The notes under the pieces: model-generated | Databases searched by the model: none | What the model was told of the DNA's origin: nothing | Seen by the model: the letters and a program-made list of their open reading frames with translations, nothing else | Assembly (NCBI RefSeq): GCF_045999315.1 | Contig: NZ_CP174607.1 | Coordinates: 3,534,001 to 3,598,000 of the forward strand | Direction: 5' to 3' | Source of the DNA: Peredibacter sp045999315 | Lineage (GTDB): Bacteria; Bdellovibrionota; Bacteriovoracia; Bacteriovoracales; Bacteriovoracaceae | DNA length: 64,000 nt | Shown: piece by piece, positions 1 to 8,297 of the stretch | Position numbering within the stretch: position 1 is the first letter of the stretch | Layout of the letters: each line of letters begins with the position of its first letter | Position numbers and translations under genes: made by a program

Positions 1-43
1 TCGTAGCAGTGTGCGGAGACGTAAATCCGCTCGGCCCTCATCT

Positions 44-61
44 ACTTTCGCCAGCGAAAGT
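44..61. promoter_or_regulatory. 18-bp perfect palindrome near the left edge
   Basis: ACTTTCGC-CA-GCGAAAGT is two perfect 8-bp arms around a 2-bp centre. It lies 12 bp past the stop codon of the minus-strand gene at 74-640. No T-run follows on either strand, so it is not an obvious intrinsic terminator. It has the same form as the two palindromes at 57727 and 57820 (ACTTTCTC-NN-GAGAAAGT), which suggests one DNA-binding protein. It may belong to a gene left of the window. Bases 1-43 hold nothing else that I recognise. Confidence 0.45.
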
Positions 62-73
62 AAAACCTACAAA

Positions 74-640
74 TTAGTTCAATCCAGGAATGAAATAGTA
101 ACAACGAAGACCAACAGCAAATCTAGCATTATTTTCAAAAACTTCTTCAACTAGATATTTGCCAGAAACTTTGATTGCAGATTTATCAAAAGTGTTTATT
201 TGAATTTCTAATTCTTGATCCTTAGCTGACACCTTTGAAAATTTAGTTCCTGGTTGAGCAGCAAGGACTTGAGCAACAGTCATACCATCATAGTAGTTAG
301 GAGCTTGTTCTTTATTCCAATAACAGGCAGCTTCGTAAGTCGCATCGCCTCTACCAATAGGCCCAACATCGGCCATTCTCGCCTTACGAAACATACAGCC
401 ACCATTGATTGGCTCAGATGGATAACCTTTCAAAAAGCAACGACCGGCCCATGCAATATTGATGATTTTATCTAAAGAAGGTTTTGTCCCTTCTTTGTAT
501 AAGTCACCAAGAACCTCGAAATAAGTTTTGTTTTCATTAACTTCGGCATCTCTTAACGCAGAATTAAGTGGTCCATTAGTGGCCGCTTGAGCAGAAAAAA
601 CTATCAAGAAACTGAATAATATAATCATGATCTTAGTCAT
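74..640 (-). CDS. exported protein of unknown function
   Basis: 188 residues. The N-terminus is a clear Sec signal peptide (short basic start, hydrophobic core, AQA-A cleavage site near residue 19). The mature part holds four cysteines (segments GRCFLKG, GGCMF, EAACYWN and GLRCYYF), which could form two periplasmic disulfides. No enzyme motif or known domain is visible. A GGGAG ribosome site lies before the ATG. It is divergent from the exported protein at 840, with about 200 bp of AT-rich promoter DNA between them. Function unknown; periplasmic or secreted location is inferred from the signal peptide. Confidence 0.75.
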   Translation of the reverse strand: MTKIMIILFSFLIVFSAQAATNGPLNSALRDAEVNENKTYFEVLGDLYKEGTKPSLDKIINIAWAGRCFLKGYPSEPINGGCMFRKARMADVGPIGRGDATYEAACYWNKEQAPNYYDGMTVAQVLAAQPGTKFSKVSAKDQELEIQINTFDKSAIKVSGKYLVEEVFENNARFAVGLRCYYFIPGLN

Positions 641-785
641 AAACTCTCCCTTATAATTTTTTGAGAACTTATACTCTGTGATTTTTTTATTGAGAAGTTT
701 CAGATTTTTTTAGAAACACATTCTGTAACATCATAAAGATACAATTAATATCATTGCTCCAACCGCTCCATTCCATACTTCCCCC

Positions 786-814
786 TTGAGTATCGAACAT
801 CAGAGGCCTATAAC
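786..814 (+). promoter_or_regulatory. candidate sigma-70 promoter
   Basis: TTGAGT, a 17-bp spacer and TATAAC lie about 26 bp upstream of the ATG at 840. The leader carries a good AAGGAG ribosome site. The hexamers match the housekeeping consensus at 4 and 5 of 6 positions. Confidence 0.45.
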
Positions 815-839
815 CACCCCATACTTATAAGGAGTATTT

Positions 840-1454
840 ATGAAAAAGTTGTTCGCTGCTTTATTAATGTCTTCGATTCCAGCTTTTGCTCTAGCGGCCT
901 CTGCGACCTTAGATGCCACTAAGAAGATCGAACTCAAATTTGAAAACCAAGCTGGTGTTTATTTCTCGAAAGTAAAACTCACTCCTAAGTTCTATTGTCT
1001 AACAGTAAAACCTCAAGGCTGGGGAGACGCAGATACAGTCGTAAATGAAGCGAATACATTGTTCCAAGTTTCGTCGGATGAAATTGCATCGGCCACGATT
1101 CAGCACATGAACTCAATCACTATCGAAGCTCCAAAAAAAGATAGAATTACCAACAGACAATCATGTTCAGTAGTTGTTTATCTAACAATGGAGAGAGGAT
1201 ACGCCTCTGAAGCTAATTTTGAGAAAATTGCAAGTGTTAGAAGTTCTCGTAAAAATGCAAACCTCACCAAAGAATTCGAAAACGCAGTTGCTGGTGAGTA
1301 TGTTTTCAAACTAGTGAATAATGGAACAACATGGGACCATGAGACTAATGGAAGAATGAATGTTTGCTCTGTTGTATTGTTCAAGAAATTAAAAGGGGAA
1401 CTTAAAGAAGTTGCCAAGTCTTACAATTTCCAAGTTGATCGTTGTAAAATCTAA
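840..1454 (+). CDS. exported protein of unknown function
   Basis: 204 residues. It opens with a classical signal peptide (MKKLFAALLMSS..., cleavage near LAA-SAT at about residue 20). The mature domain is predicted mostly beta (alternating hydrophobic stretches such as YFSKVKLTPKFYCLTV and GEYVFKLV) and has four cysteines. No known family is recognised. AAGGAG sits 7 bp before the ATG. The gene faces the histidine kinase gene, with a hairpin between them. A periplasmic or outer-surface role is inferred only from the signal peptide. Confidence 0.8.
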   Translation: MKKLFAALLMSSIPAFALAASATLDATKKIELKFENQAGVYFSKVKLTPKFYCLTVKPQGWGDADTVVNEANTLFQVSSDEIASATIQHMNSITIEAPKKDRITNRQSCSVVVYLTMERGYASEANFEKIASVRSSRKNANLTKEFENAVAGEYVFKLVNNGTTWDHETNGRMNVCSVVLFKKLKGELKEVAKSYNFQVDRCKI

Positions 1455-1464
1455 GTCCTCTACT

Positions 1465-1486
1465 GGTGCAGGTTTAGGCCTGCACC
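1465..1486. terminator. hairpin between convergent genes
   Basis: GGTGCAGG, a 6-nt loop and CCTGCACC form a perfect 8-bp stem 10 bp past the stop codon at 1454, just before the convergent kinase stop at 1493. The T-tract is poor on both strands, so it may act as a weak bidirectional terminator or a 3'-end stabiliser. Confidence 0.5.
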
Positions 1487-1492
1487 TCTACC

Positions 1493-3499
1493 TCAATGCT
1501 TATTTAAAAACGACATCGCCTCCGGACGAGCATCAAGTGGAATCTCCACAATAAATGTAGTTCCACTCTTTTGATCACTTTCAACTTTTATCAATCCATG
1601 ATGTGCCTCTACCAGACCTTTTACTAAACTCAAACCAATCCCCCAGCCACGCTGCTCGCCCTTCTTCGCCTCTTCCGTCCTTTTAAACTGCTCAAACAGT
1701 GTGCCTCGGTCTTTAGGAGAAATATAAGAACCCATATTATGTACACTTAAGGTCACTCTTTCATCGACCTCCGTAAGATTGATTGTAATTGGTGAGCCAG
1801 AAGAACCATACTTAATGGCATTGTTAAGAAGATTTTCTGTGATCCTCCGCATGGCCTCATGATCCCAATAACCATCGAATGATCCTTGCTTTGTATAGAT
1901 AAAGCGATCTCCATGTACTGTGGAAAGGTCTTCTATCACATCAGCTATAATGTGATCCAAATTATGGGAAGCAATTTTTACTGGAAGTTTCTCTCCGGCC
2001 TTTACCAAGTTTGCATCAAGAAGATCTCTGATCATACTGTCCGCCCGGTCAATACTGTCAGAAATTCTTATCGCAAACTTTTGTGTGTCCTGATCCTGTG
2101 AAAGCTTTCGGGCGAGCAGCTGAGCGCTCATCTTGGCCGCAGTTAGGGGCGTCCTTAAATCATGAGTAAGGGCCGAAACGAATCGGTCTCTAAGGTCACG
2201 TTCAATTTCCAGCCTCTTCATGATTTGTTTTTGTTCATGAATGTCCGTATTGGTCCCATACCACTTGGTAATTTTGCCTTTACTGTCCTTTACAGGCACG
2301 GCCCTTGAAAGGACCCAGTGGTATTCACCCGTTGAAACTTTCTTAATCCGAAACTCCATTTCATAGACATTACCGCTCTTAAGCGATTTCTCCCATTCAC
2401 TCAATAGCTTTTCCATGTCATCAGGATGAATGACCTGGGACCATAAATCATTGCCCTCACTGCCGGCGGGAAGTCCCGTGAAGTCATACCACCGCTGATT
2501 GTAGTAATCCACATGTCCGTCCGGATTTGCGGCCCAAACAATCTGAGGCATGGAATCCGCCAATTCACGAAAACTTTTTTCACTTTCTTTAAGTCTTTCT
2601 CTCGCCTCCACTTGCCCGGTCACATCCATTCCAATATTGATAAAACTGTCTACTTTCCCCTCAGTGTTAAAATGAGGAACGAATTCATTTAAAAAGTGAT
2701 AGGAACGTCCTTCTCTATTTATAAAAAAAGTTTCCTGAATAACATTTTCACCCTTAAAGACACGTTCGATATAAGGACGGAAATCTCTATATTTTTCTTC
2801 ACCTAAAACTTCACGAAGGGTCTTTCCAATAAAATCTTTTTCTGAAATTCCCCACCATTCTTGTGTGGCCTTATTCACAAAAATGAATCGTTCAAAGGCA
2901 TCATATTGGTTCAAGTGAATGGGAATAGAGTTGGCGATAAACTCCAATTGATCAGAGGTATGAGTAAGCTCTTCGGTTCTTTCTTCTACCCGATGTTCGA
3001 GGGTGTCTTTTTCATGCTGGAGCCTTATATTGACGTCTTTAATTTCGGCCGCTTGAGTGGCGATCTTAAGCTCTAGATCACGCACTTGCTCCACTCCTTT
3101 AAGTATATCCGTGACCTCCTCAACTTTATGAATGATATGGGTCACTTCATCATTCTTTACGATGGGAGAATTGAAGGTGCTCCAGTAGCGCTCTTCAAAT
3201 TTTTTCAGATCAGGATTCCAAACTTCATAACGGATAACGCCAGGTGAATCTGCTTTATGGGTCTTGAGAACTCTCTCAAGTGAGTGCTTCAATATCCTGG
3301 CCCCCATAGACTCATTCGCGATATTGTCAGGAAAAACATCAAATACGTATTTGCCAAGAAGTTGTTGGTTAGTAGTGCGCATGAGCTGAAGATATAAGTC
3401 ACTGGCAAAGATGATCGTCCAATTCGCCTTGAGTACAAGGAAGGGAACTGGCAAAGCATGAAAGACGGTACTGAATTCAAGTTCCTGCAATGTTTTCAT
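1493..3499 (-). CDS. multi-PAS sensor histidine kinase, soluble
   Basis: Orphan sensor kinase. In the longer 690-residue reading (GTG at 3565), three PAS domains lie at about 24-150, 205-320 and 330-445, joined by a coiled coil at about 155-205. A HisKA domain follows with phosphoacceptor H468 (ALTHDLRTPLT), then HATPase_c with the N-box around N578 and the glycine-rich GWGIGLSLVKGL. I chose the ATG at 3499 (668 residues) because the PAS fold starts right after it; neither start has a strong ribosome site. There are no membrane helices, so it senses a cytoplasmic signal. No response regulator is adjacent. The second kinase in the window (18435-20381) shares the PAS-HisKA layout and the SMPQIV motif. 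Confidence 0.9.
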   Translation of the reverse strand: MKTLQELEFSTVFHALPVPFLVLKANWTIIFASDLYLQLMRTTNQQLLGKYVFDVFPDNIANESMGARILKHSLERVLKTHKADSPGVIRYEVWNPDLKKFEERYWSTFNSPIVKNDEVTHIIHKVEEVTDILKGVEQVRDLELKIATQAAEIKDVNIRLQHEKDTLEHRVEERTEELTHTSDQLEFIANSIPIHLNQYDAFERFIFVNKATQEWWGISEKDFIGKTLREVLGEEKYRDFRPYIERVFKGENVIQETFFINREGRSYHFLNEFVPHFNTEGKVDSFINIGMDVTGQVEARERLKESEKSFRELADSMPQIVWAANPDGHVDYYNQRWYDFTGLPAGSEGNDLWSQVIHPDDMEKLLSEWEKSLKSGNVYEMEFRIKKVSTGEYHWVLSRAVPVKDSKGKITKWYGTNTDIHEQKQIMKRLEIERDLRDRFVSALTHDLRTPLTAAKMSAQLLARKLSQDQDTQKFAIRISDSIDRADSMIRDLLDANLVKAGEKLPVKIASHNLDHIIADVIEDLSTVHGDRFIYTKQGSFDGYWDHEAMRRITENLLNNAIKYGSSGSPITINLTEVDERVTLSVHNMGSYISPKDRGTLFEQFKRTEEAKKGEQRGWGIGLSLVKGLVEAHHGLIKVESDQKSGTTFIVEIPLDARPEAMSFLNKH

Positions 3500-3667
3500 C
3501 AGGGCAACCCATTGTGAATCGACCAAATAAAATTGGAACAGAGAGTGACTAGAAGGTAAATGCACAGGTCAAAAGTGCTGCGCCCAATTTCGCCGCACTT
3601 TCCCTTTTCATAACTCCCTGCCCTTAAAGAACATTCTCCATGTCATTTTGACTAAGGGGGGAATGGA

Positions 3668-4441
3668 GTGAAGTTCTTAATTACACTTTTCATATTATCT
3701 TCATTTGCTGCTTACGCTGCTGACACTAAAGATATGAATACGGCCAACAACCCACTCACTCCAATGTTGGGTCTGAATTTTCAGGACTATTATACTTCCT
3801 CTCTTTTTGGTTCTGATGATACAGCGAACGCTTTTCTTCTTCGCGGAACTCTTCCTCAAAAAATTGGAGGACTCCCGCAGATCACTCGCCTCACAGTCCC
3901 CTATCAAAATGCACCACGCCCAGGTCGAGATGGAGTGAATGGATTGGGGGACATCAACATCTTTGATATTTTTCTCATGAAGCCGGTGAATGGAGTGGAG
4001 TTTGGTGTGGGTCCCTATTTTGTATTTCCTACTGCCACGGAAGACGAAACTGGTGCTGGTAAATGGCAGGCGGGAGCATCGGCCGTGGCAATAAAACCAG
4101 GCGACTGGGGAATGATGGGAGCTCTTCTCACCTATCAACATTCTTTCGCCGGACCGAGCGAGAGACCGACTCAAAATCTTGCAACTCTCCAACCATTTCT
4201 CATCTATAATTTACCGAAAAGCTTTTACGTGCGTTCGTCAGGTGTGATGAATTTTAACTGGCAGAATGGTCACTACTATATTCCAATTGGAGCAGGTGCC
4301 GGTAAAGTTTGGAAACTCAAAAGTGGTACCATCATGAATCTTTTTGTGGAACCTCAATGGACAATCGCCCACGAAGGTGACGGACAACCAAACTTTCAGA
4401 CGTTTATGGGACTCAATTTACAATTCCCGTTGGGACATTAA
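3668..4441 (+). CDS. exported beta-barrel-like protein
   Basis: 257 residues with a GTG start behind a strong AAGGGGGG ribosome site. The signal peptide is cleaved near AYA-ADT. The mature chain is rich in alternating aromatic and glycine segments (MLGLNFQDYY, GVEFGVGPYFVF, FMGLNLQFPLGH) and ends in a hydrophobic beta-strand. This suggests an outer-membrane barrel resembling the 'MetA/phenol degradation' transporter-like group, but I cannot confirm the family. The stop lies 4 bp from the stop of the convergent protease gene. Confidence 0.7.
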   Translation: MKFLITLFILSSFAAYAADTKDMNTANNPLTPMLGLNFQDYYTSSLFGSDDTANAFLLRGTLPQKIGGLPQITRLTVPYQNAPRPGRDGVNGLGDINIFDIFLMKPVNGVEFGVGPYFVFPTATEDETGAGKWQAGASAVAIKPGDWGMMGALLTYQHSFAGPSERPTQNLATLQPFLIYNLPKSFYVRSSGVMNFNWQNGHYYIPIGAGAGKVWKLKSGTIMNLFVEPQWTIAHEGDGQPNFQTFMGLNLQFPLGH

Positions 4442-4445
4442 TCAG

Positions 4446-5105
4446 TTAATACGGATAAAGCGTTTTAAGTAAGGCAATATCTCCCTCACTTAGTCCTGCT
4501 TCCTTTCCTTCGCTTGAATGAATATAGCAATAATTCATGACTGAATGTTCATCGAATTCCGTATACCCCACGCCCCACTTCTTCACCGTTTTAGAACTGG
4601 TGCTACTGCAGTCACTTTGGGCCTCGTAAGCGTCTGGATGGTCCTGCTCATGTAAAAGGCCGGCGGTATGTCCGAACTCATGAATGATCGTTGTTTTATT
4701 AAGAGTCACCGACGTTAATTCAATTGCCCCTTTGGCGCTAGGATATGGTTTTGCTACTGAGAAGAATCCCTCACCTGCAGTTGAATTTCCACGACTTCCT
4801 TTCAATGCCTGGGTGAAGTTTGTGGCATATATAATAACATTTGGTTTGTATGAGGCCGTTTCGCAATCTTCAAATCCTATAAAATAGATGCCCGTGCGTT
4901 CTTTTGAATACTCTTGTTCAATCACGGTGCGAACGAAATCTTTTTTTTCTTGTTTCCATTTCACGGTCCCGGACCTTTTCTCTTTCTTTCCGTCAGAGAA
5001 ACAAACTTTGACTCCCGGTTTACTCCAGAGCATATAGTTATGGACCCCTGCAAATGAAGAAGTGGTTATGAACAATGAAAGGACCGAAAGGATTAATTTT
5101 TTCAT
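4446..5105 (-). CDS. exported astacin/matrixin-like zinc metalloprotease
   Basis: 219 residues with a signal peptide (SSFA-GVHN). The zinc site is HEFGHTAGLLHEQDHPD, the metzincin pattern HExxHxxGxxH (H142, E143, H146, H152). A downstream SVMNY Met-turn (M190) is typical of astacins. Only a short propeptide-like segment of about 30 residues comes before the catalytic fold. Two late cysteines could form a disulfide. It probably cleaves proteins in the periplasm or outside the cell; a role in predation or surface remodelling is only a guess. Confidence 0.85.
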   Translation of the reverse strand: MKKLILSVLSLFITTSSFAGVHNYMLWSKPGVKVCFSDGKKEKRSGTVKWKQEKKDFVRTVIEQEYSKERTGIYFIGFEDCETASYKPNVIIYATNFTQALKGSRGNSTAGEGFFSVAKPYPSAKGAIELTSVTLNKTTIIHEFGHTAGLLHEQDHPDAYEAQSDCSSTSSKTVKKWGVGYTEFDEHSVMNYCYIHSSEGKEAGLSEGDIALLKTLYPY

Positions 5106-5243
5106 AGAGAGAATTCTAATCTACTTCCCAGAAAACTTGTTTAATCCTCTCTTTTTTTCAGACCAAATTCGCGGGTGTCGAAATATTTGACACTGGCCCA
5201 ATTCACAATTCCCTCTGGATCATTAATCGGGTAACCTTTATGC

Positions 5244-6014
5244 ATGGCCAAACTATGGATAAAGTACGCTCTTCTGATTGGAACAGCACTCGCAACTTTT
5301 ATTTTCTTTTTTACGAAACCTGCGATGCCGCAGGAACTCTCCTACCATCTGTTTGTTGATCAACGGATGTTCTGGAACATTCCCAACACGCTGGACGTGC
5401 TATCAAATCTTGCCTTCTTAATCGTAGGATTCTTAGGTCTTAAGGAATCATTCAAGATCACTTCGCCAGTGAGAAATTCCTGGATCGCCTTCTTTGCAAG
5501 TATCCTCTTGGTCGCCCCCGGTTCGGCCTTCTATCACTGGGCCCCTAATAATTATACCCTCATCTGGGACCGACTTCCCATGAGTACAGGTTTTATGGCC
5601 CTCTACGTGGTGATGCTCGCAGAACACATCTCACTTAAATTCACGAAGGTCCTTCCTTGGGCGCTTCTTATGGGTCTGGTAAGTGTTCTGGTGTGGGTCG
5701 CAACAGATGATCTTAGATTTTACTTTTGGGTGCAGTTTAGCTCGTTCCTAACGGTGCCGATGATTCTTCTCGCTTTCACTTCTCGCTATACTCACAAGGG
5801 TTGGTTTGGTGTGACCCTTCTGTTTTATGCTTTGGCAAAATGGACTGAGGTAAAAGACAAAGAGGTTTTCCTCTGGACTCATGAGATGGTGAGCGGTCAC
5901 ACCCTAAAACATGTCCTTGCGGCCATTGGTCTCATGGGTGTGTGGTGGATGTTAAAAGTTCGGTCAGAAACTGCGAGCGATTCTGAGTTACTTCCTGGCC
6001 ATCATGGAACATGA
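5244..6014 (+). CDS. alkaline ceramidase-like (CREST) membrane hydrolase
   Basis: 256 residues, about seven membrane helices. Residues that define the ceramidase/CREST metal site are present: the Ser/Asp pair in NTLDVLSNLAF, His in GSAFYHWAP, Asp in WDRLPMS, and the C-terminal HTLKH (HxxxH) in the last helices. The family hydrolyses amide bonds of sphingolipids or related lipids in the membrane. Some predatory Bdellovibrionota are reported to contain sphingolipids, so a lipid substrate is plausible but inferred. The last 83 bp overlap, antisense, the 3' end of the amidase gene. Confidence 0.75.
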   Translation: MAKLWIKYALLIGTALATFIFFFTKPAMPQELSYHLFVDQRMFWNIPNTLDVLSNLAFLIVGFLGLKESFKITSPVRNSWIAFFASILLVAPGSAFYHWAPNNYTLIWDRLPMSTGFMALYVVMLAEHISLKFTKVLPWALLMGLVSVLVWVATDDLRFYFWVQFSSFLTVPMILLAFTSRYTHKGWFGVTLLFYALAKWTEVKDKEVFLWTHEMVSGHTLKHVLAAIGLMGVWWMLKVRSETASDSELLPGHHGT

Positions 6015-7425
6015 TCACAGGATCAAAAGATCCGTTCGTTCCTTTCAAGGCAACATGATCAGGACTAATGGTATAACGGCCGGCACTTCTTTCTGTTGGC
6101 CACTCCTCCTGGTCGTAAACCATGTAGATCAATTCAGAACAAACAATGGAAGATTCTGTTTCAACATCAAAACCAAAGTCATAGGGCTTTCCATATTGCT
6201 CTAATGCTTTAAGAATCATCTCACCATAATTCCCTTCTTGATTCGATCGAAGAACCAGGAAGTCATCAATGTCCATAAAGTGCTCAAGGGTGTTCATGGT
6301 CACACCTGGCTCGCGCAGAGCTTCTAGAACTAACTTCCCTTGTGAAAGTCTTTCCAGATGGGGAAACATTGCAGGGTGATCAAGAAGAGCAATCTCTTTC
6401 CCTTGATAGATCACGCGATAGCTTAAAATTTCTTCCGGAGTTCCCAGCCAAATCGCCGCGTGCCCATAATGACCCGGAATGAACTTGTCCGTTAATCGGA
6501 AAGGTGTTTTCTCTAAAAGCAAATCCAGTGGACGGAGTTTGGATTTCATCTTTTTCATCCATTCAACATCAGAAGCATACTTCAGAAGTTTTCCCGAACG
6601 AGTTTGCACCTGTCCTACTGTATTTCCAAAAATCTGACTGAGCTTAAAGGCAATTTTCTCCAAGGCATTTCCGAGTGTAGTCTGAGACATCAGGGCACCC
6701 AGGAGAACCACACTTTTCATGCGATAAAGAAAATCTTTGTCCTTAATTTTTCCTGCAGTAAAGGAGCCAGCAATATAAGAATCAAAGTAGTCTGGAGAAT
6801 AGCTTGAGAATTTATCCAAAATAAGGAGATGGTTTTGAGTGTTGGCCCATAGATCTTGCTTCATTCCATTCGAAAAAAGATCCTTTAAGATTGAAGAATC
6901 TGGCCCCATATCATTTTCAAGAATTGATCTGATCTTAGTCGCTCGCGCCATCACTCCTGAAAGTTTAAAGAGAGAGTCATACATGAATAAACTAGAGGCC
7001 GCATTGACACGAACATCATTTAAAAATTTTTGAGAAGCTCTTTCAGATGGATTCAATGTCACTTTGAGATATTTTTTTAGTCCCCTGCTCTTCTCCACAA
7101 CAGCAAATGGCCCGCTCGACACTTCAACCGGTAAACCACGAAGATGATCAGTGGAAGGAATGACGTCACCAAAGGTGTCCTTGTTCCAGCCATCAAGTCG
7201 TCTGAACATATCTTTCAGGGTATGAATGTCTTTTAATGAAAGAGGTTTATTACAATCCGAACGAATCCCGAATTCGCAGGGTCTTGATTCAAGAAATTCA
7301 ACGATGGATTCAGTAATCTCAAGACCTTCGTCCATTAGCCCGCCGGCCTGGGTGGAGTAATCAGTCTGAGCAAATGAATGGAAAGATACTAATAGCCCTA
7401 GAACTAGCGATCCTCGCTTTAACAT
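5932..7425 (-). CDS. exported permuted papain-like (YiiX/NlpC-P60 clan) amidase
   Basis: 497 residues from the ATG at 7425, chosen because AAGGA lies 8 bp upstream; an in-frame ATG at 7434 would add 3 residues. A signal peptide ends at SFAQ. The C-terminal third has the permuted papain-like pattern: a His segment IPGHYGHAAIWLG (about residue 335) followed by the nucleophile in SSIVCSELIYMVYD (about 430). Permuted members of this clan act on peptidoglycan or acyl-amide bonds. The N-terminal ~300 residues are helical and unrecognised. The 3' end overlaps the convergent ceramidase-like gene by 83 bp, which is unusual in this window. Confidence 0.75.
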   Translation of the reverse strand: MLKRGSLVLGLLVSFHSFAQTDYSTQAGGLMDEGLEITESIVEFLESRPCEFGIRSDCNKPLSLKDIHTLKDMFRRLDGWNKDTFGDVIPSTDHLRGLPVEVSSGPFAVVEKSRGLKKYLKVTLNPSERASQKFLNDVRVNAASSLFMYDSLFKLSGVMARATKIRSILENDMGPDSSILKDLFSNGMKQDLWANTQNHLLILDKFSSYSPDYFDSYIAGSFTAGKIKDKDFLYRMKSVVLLGALMSQTTLGNALEKIAFKLSQIFGNTVGQVQTRSGKLLKYASDVEWMKKMKSKLRPLDLLLEKTPFRLTDKFIPGHYGHAAIWLGTPEEILSYRVIYQGKEIALLDHPAMFPHLERLSQGKLVLEALREPGVTMNTLEHFMDIDDFLVLRSNQEGNYGEMILKALEQYGKPYDFGFDVETESSIVCSELIYMVYDQEEWPTERSAGRYTISPDHVALKGTNGSFDPVIMFHDGQEVTQNRSQFLTELLTSTTHP

Positions 7426-7476
7426 CAAAATCATCCTTGATTTGAGTTGATGCTTAGATCATTTCAAGGGCAGAAG

Positions 7477-7525
7477 ACCGTCGTCAACGAGATTTACCAA
7501 TTGCAATATCTTGTTAGACGACGGT
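7477..7525 (-). terminator. long imperfect hairpin downstream of the ferritin-like pair
   Basis: ACCGTCGTC (7477-7485) and GACGACGGT (7517-7525) pair perfectly. The inner flanks AACGAGAT / ATCTTGTT extend the stem with one bulge and one mismatch. It lies 10-58 bp past the stop of the minus-strand gene at 7535, so it probably ends that transcript, although the U-tract is short. Confidence 0.5.
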
Positions 7526-7534
7526 TTCGCTTAA

Positions 7535-8287
7535 CTACTGGCTTAACTGAAGCTCATTAATGGCGTCTTTGTTAAGACTCATTTCCCTGATCCATTGAGA
7601 GACATTTTCAAGGTGTTCTCGCTCCTCTTCCAATGCTTCTTCAAAAGAACCGGCCACTTCCTCAAGATTATTTGCTCGAGCAAGCTCAATCAAAAGTTCC
7701 CAGCAAGCGTTGTCCACCAGCTCGGCCATATGAATGACTTCAAGAGACTGCATAAAAGTTGTCCGCGGATCGGCAACAACTTGTACCCAACCACATGAAG
7801 CGACACCTGTGATATCTGCAGAAGGAGTTACGGCCGTTGGATCACCTCCGAGTTCTAAAATCACATCGGAGACCAGAGTAAAGTGATTTAACTCGGCTTC
7901 GTAAAAATGCTCAAGCTGATCTAGTGGAGGTAAAACATCCTTGTTGGCACTTCCATGATATTTACTTAATAGGGCCTCATACAATCGAACTCCACTTCTC
8001 TCAAAGGCGAGTCTCTCACCAAGCTTGTCCATCAAGAGAGTGCGTGTTGGACTCATCTTGGCCTTGGCATTAGAAAAAAGTCCCTTGGTTTTACCTGGCT
8101 TCGGCATGGAACCGATAGGTTCTGCCTCCCGCATATATCGAATGCGATTTTCTCCCAAATCAGAACTAAAACCTTCAGAAGGCGGTGTTAAGGCCTCAGC
8201 TCCTTCTTTGGTCTCTAACGAGTCCACCAAAGAGGCCATCATACCAGTTCGATTAATACCTTGATTTGAATTCATTAAATCTTTCAT
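7535..8287 (-). CDS. ferritin-like di-iron domain protein
   Basis: 250 residues. After a low-complexity N-terminus of about 85 residues comes a four-helix bundle with a di-iron ligand set: E96, E132-x2-H135 (AELNHF), a Glu in helix three (around 183-189) and E222-x2-H225 (EEREHL). This matches ferritin-like/rubrerythrin-type proteins. It is cytoplasmic (no signal peptide) and may act in iron handling or peroxide removal. It follows the larger ferritin-like gene by 10 bp on the same strand, so they form an operon; both end before a shared hairpin. Confidence 0.7.
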   Translation of the reverse strand: MKDLMNSNQGINRTGMMASLVDSLETKEGAEALTPPSEGFSSDLGENRIRYMREAEPIGSMPKPGKTKGLFSNAKAKMSPTRTLLMDKLGERLAFERSGVRLYEALLSKYHGSANKDVLPPLDQLEHFYEAELNHFTLVSDVILELGGDPTAVTPSADITGVASCGWVQVVADPRTTFMQSLEVIHMAELVDNACWELLIELARANNLEEVAGSFEEALEEEREHLENVSQWIREMSLNKDAINELQLSQ

Positions 8288-8297
8288 GATGGGCCTC

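Noticed and set aside
3701..4192. 163-codon minus-strand ORF inside the barrel-like gene
   Set aside because: It lies wholly within the gene at 3668-4441, has no ribosome site, and its product looks like random antisense translation.
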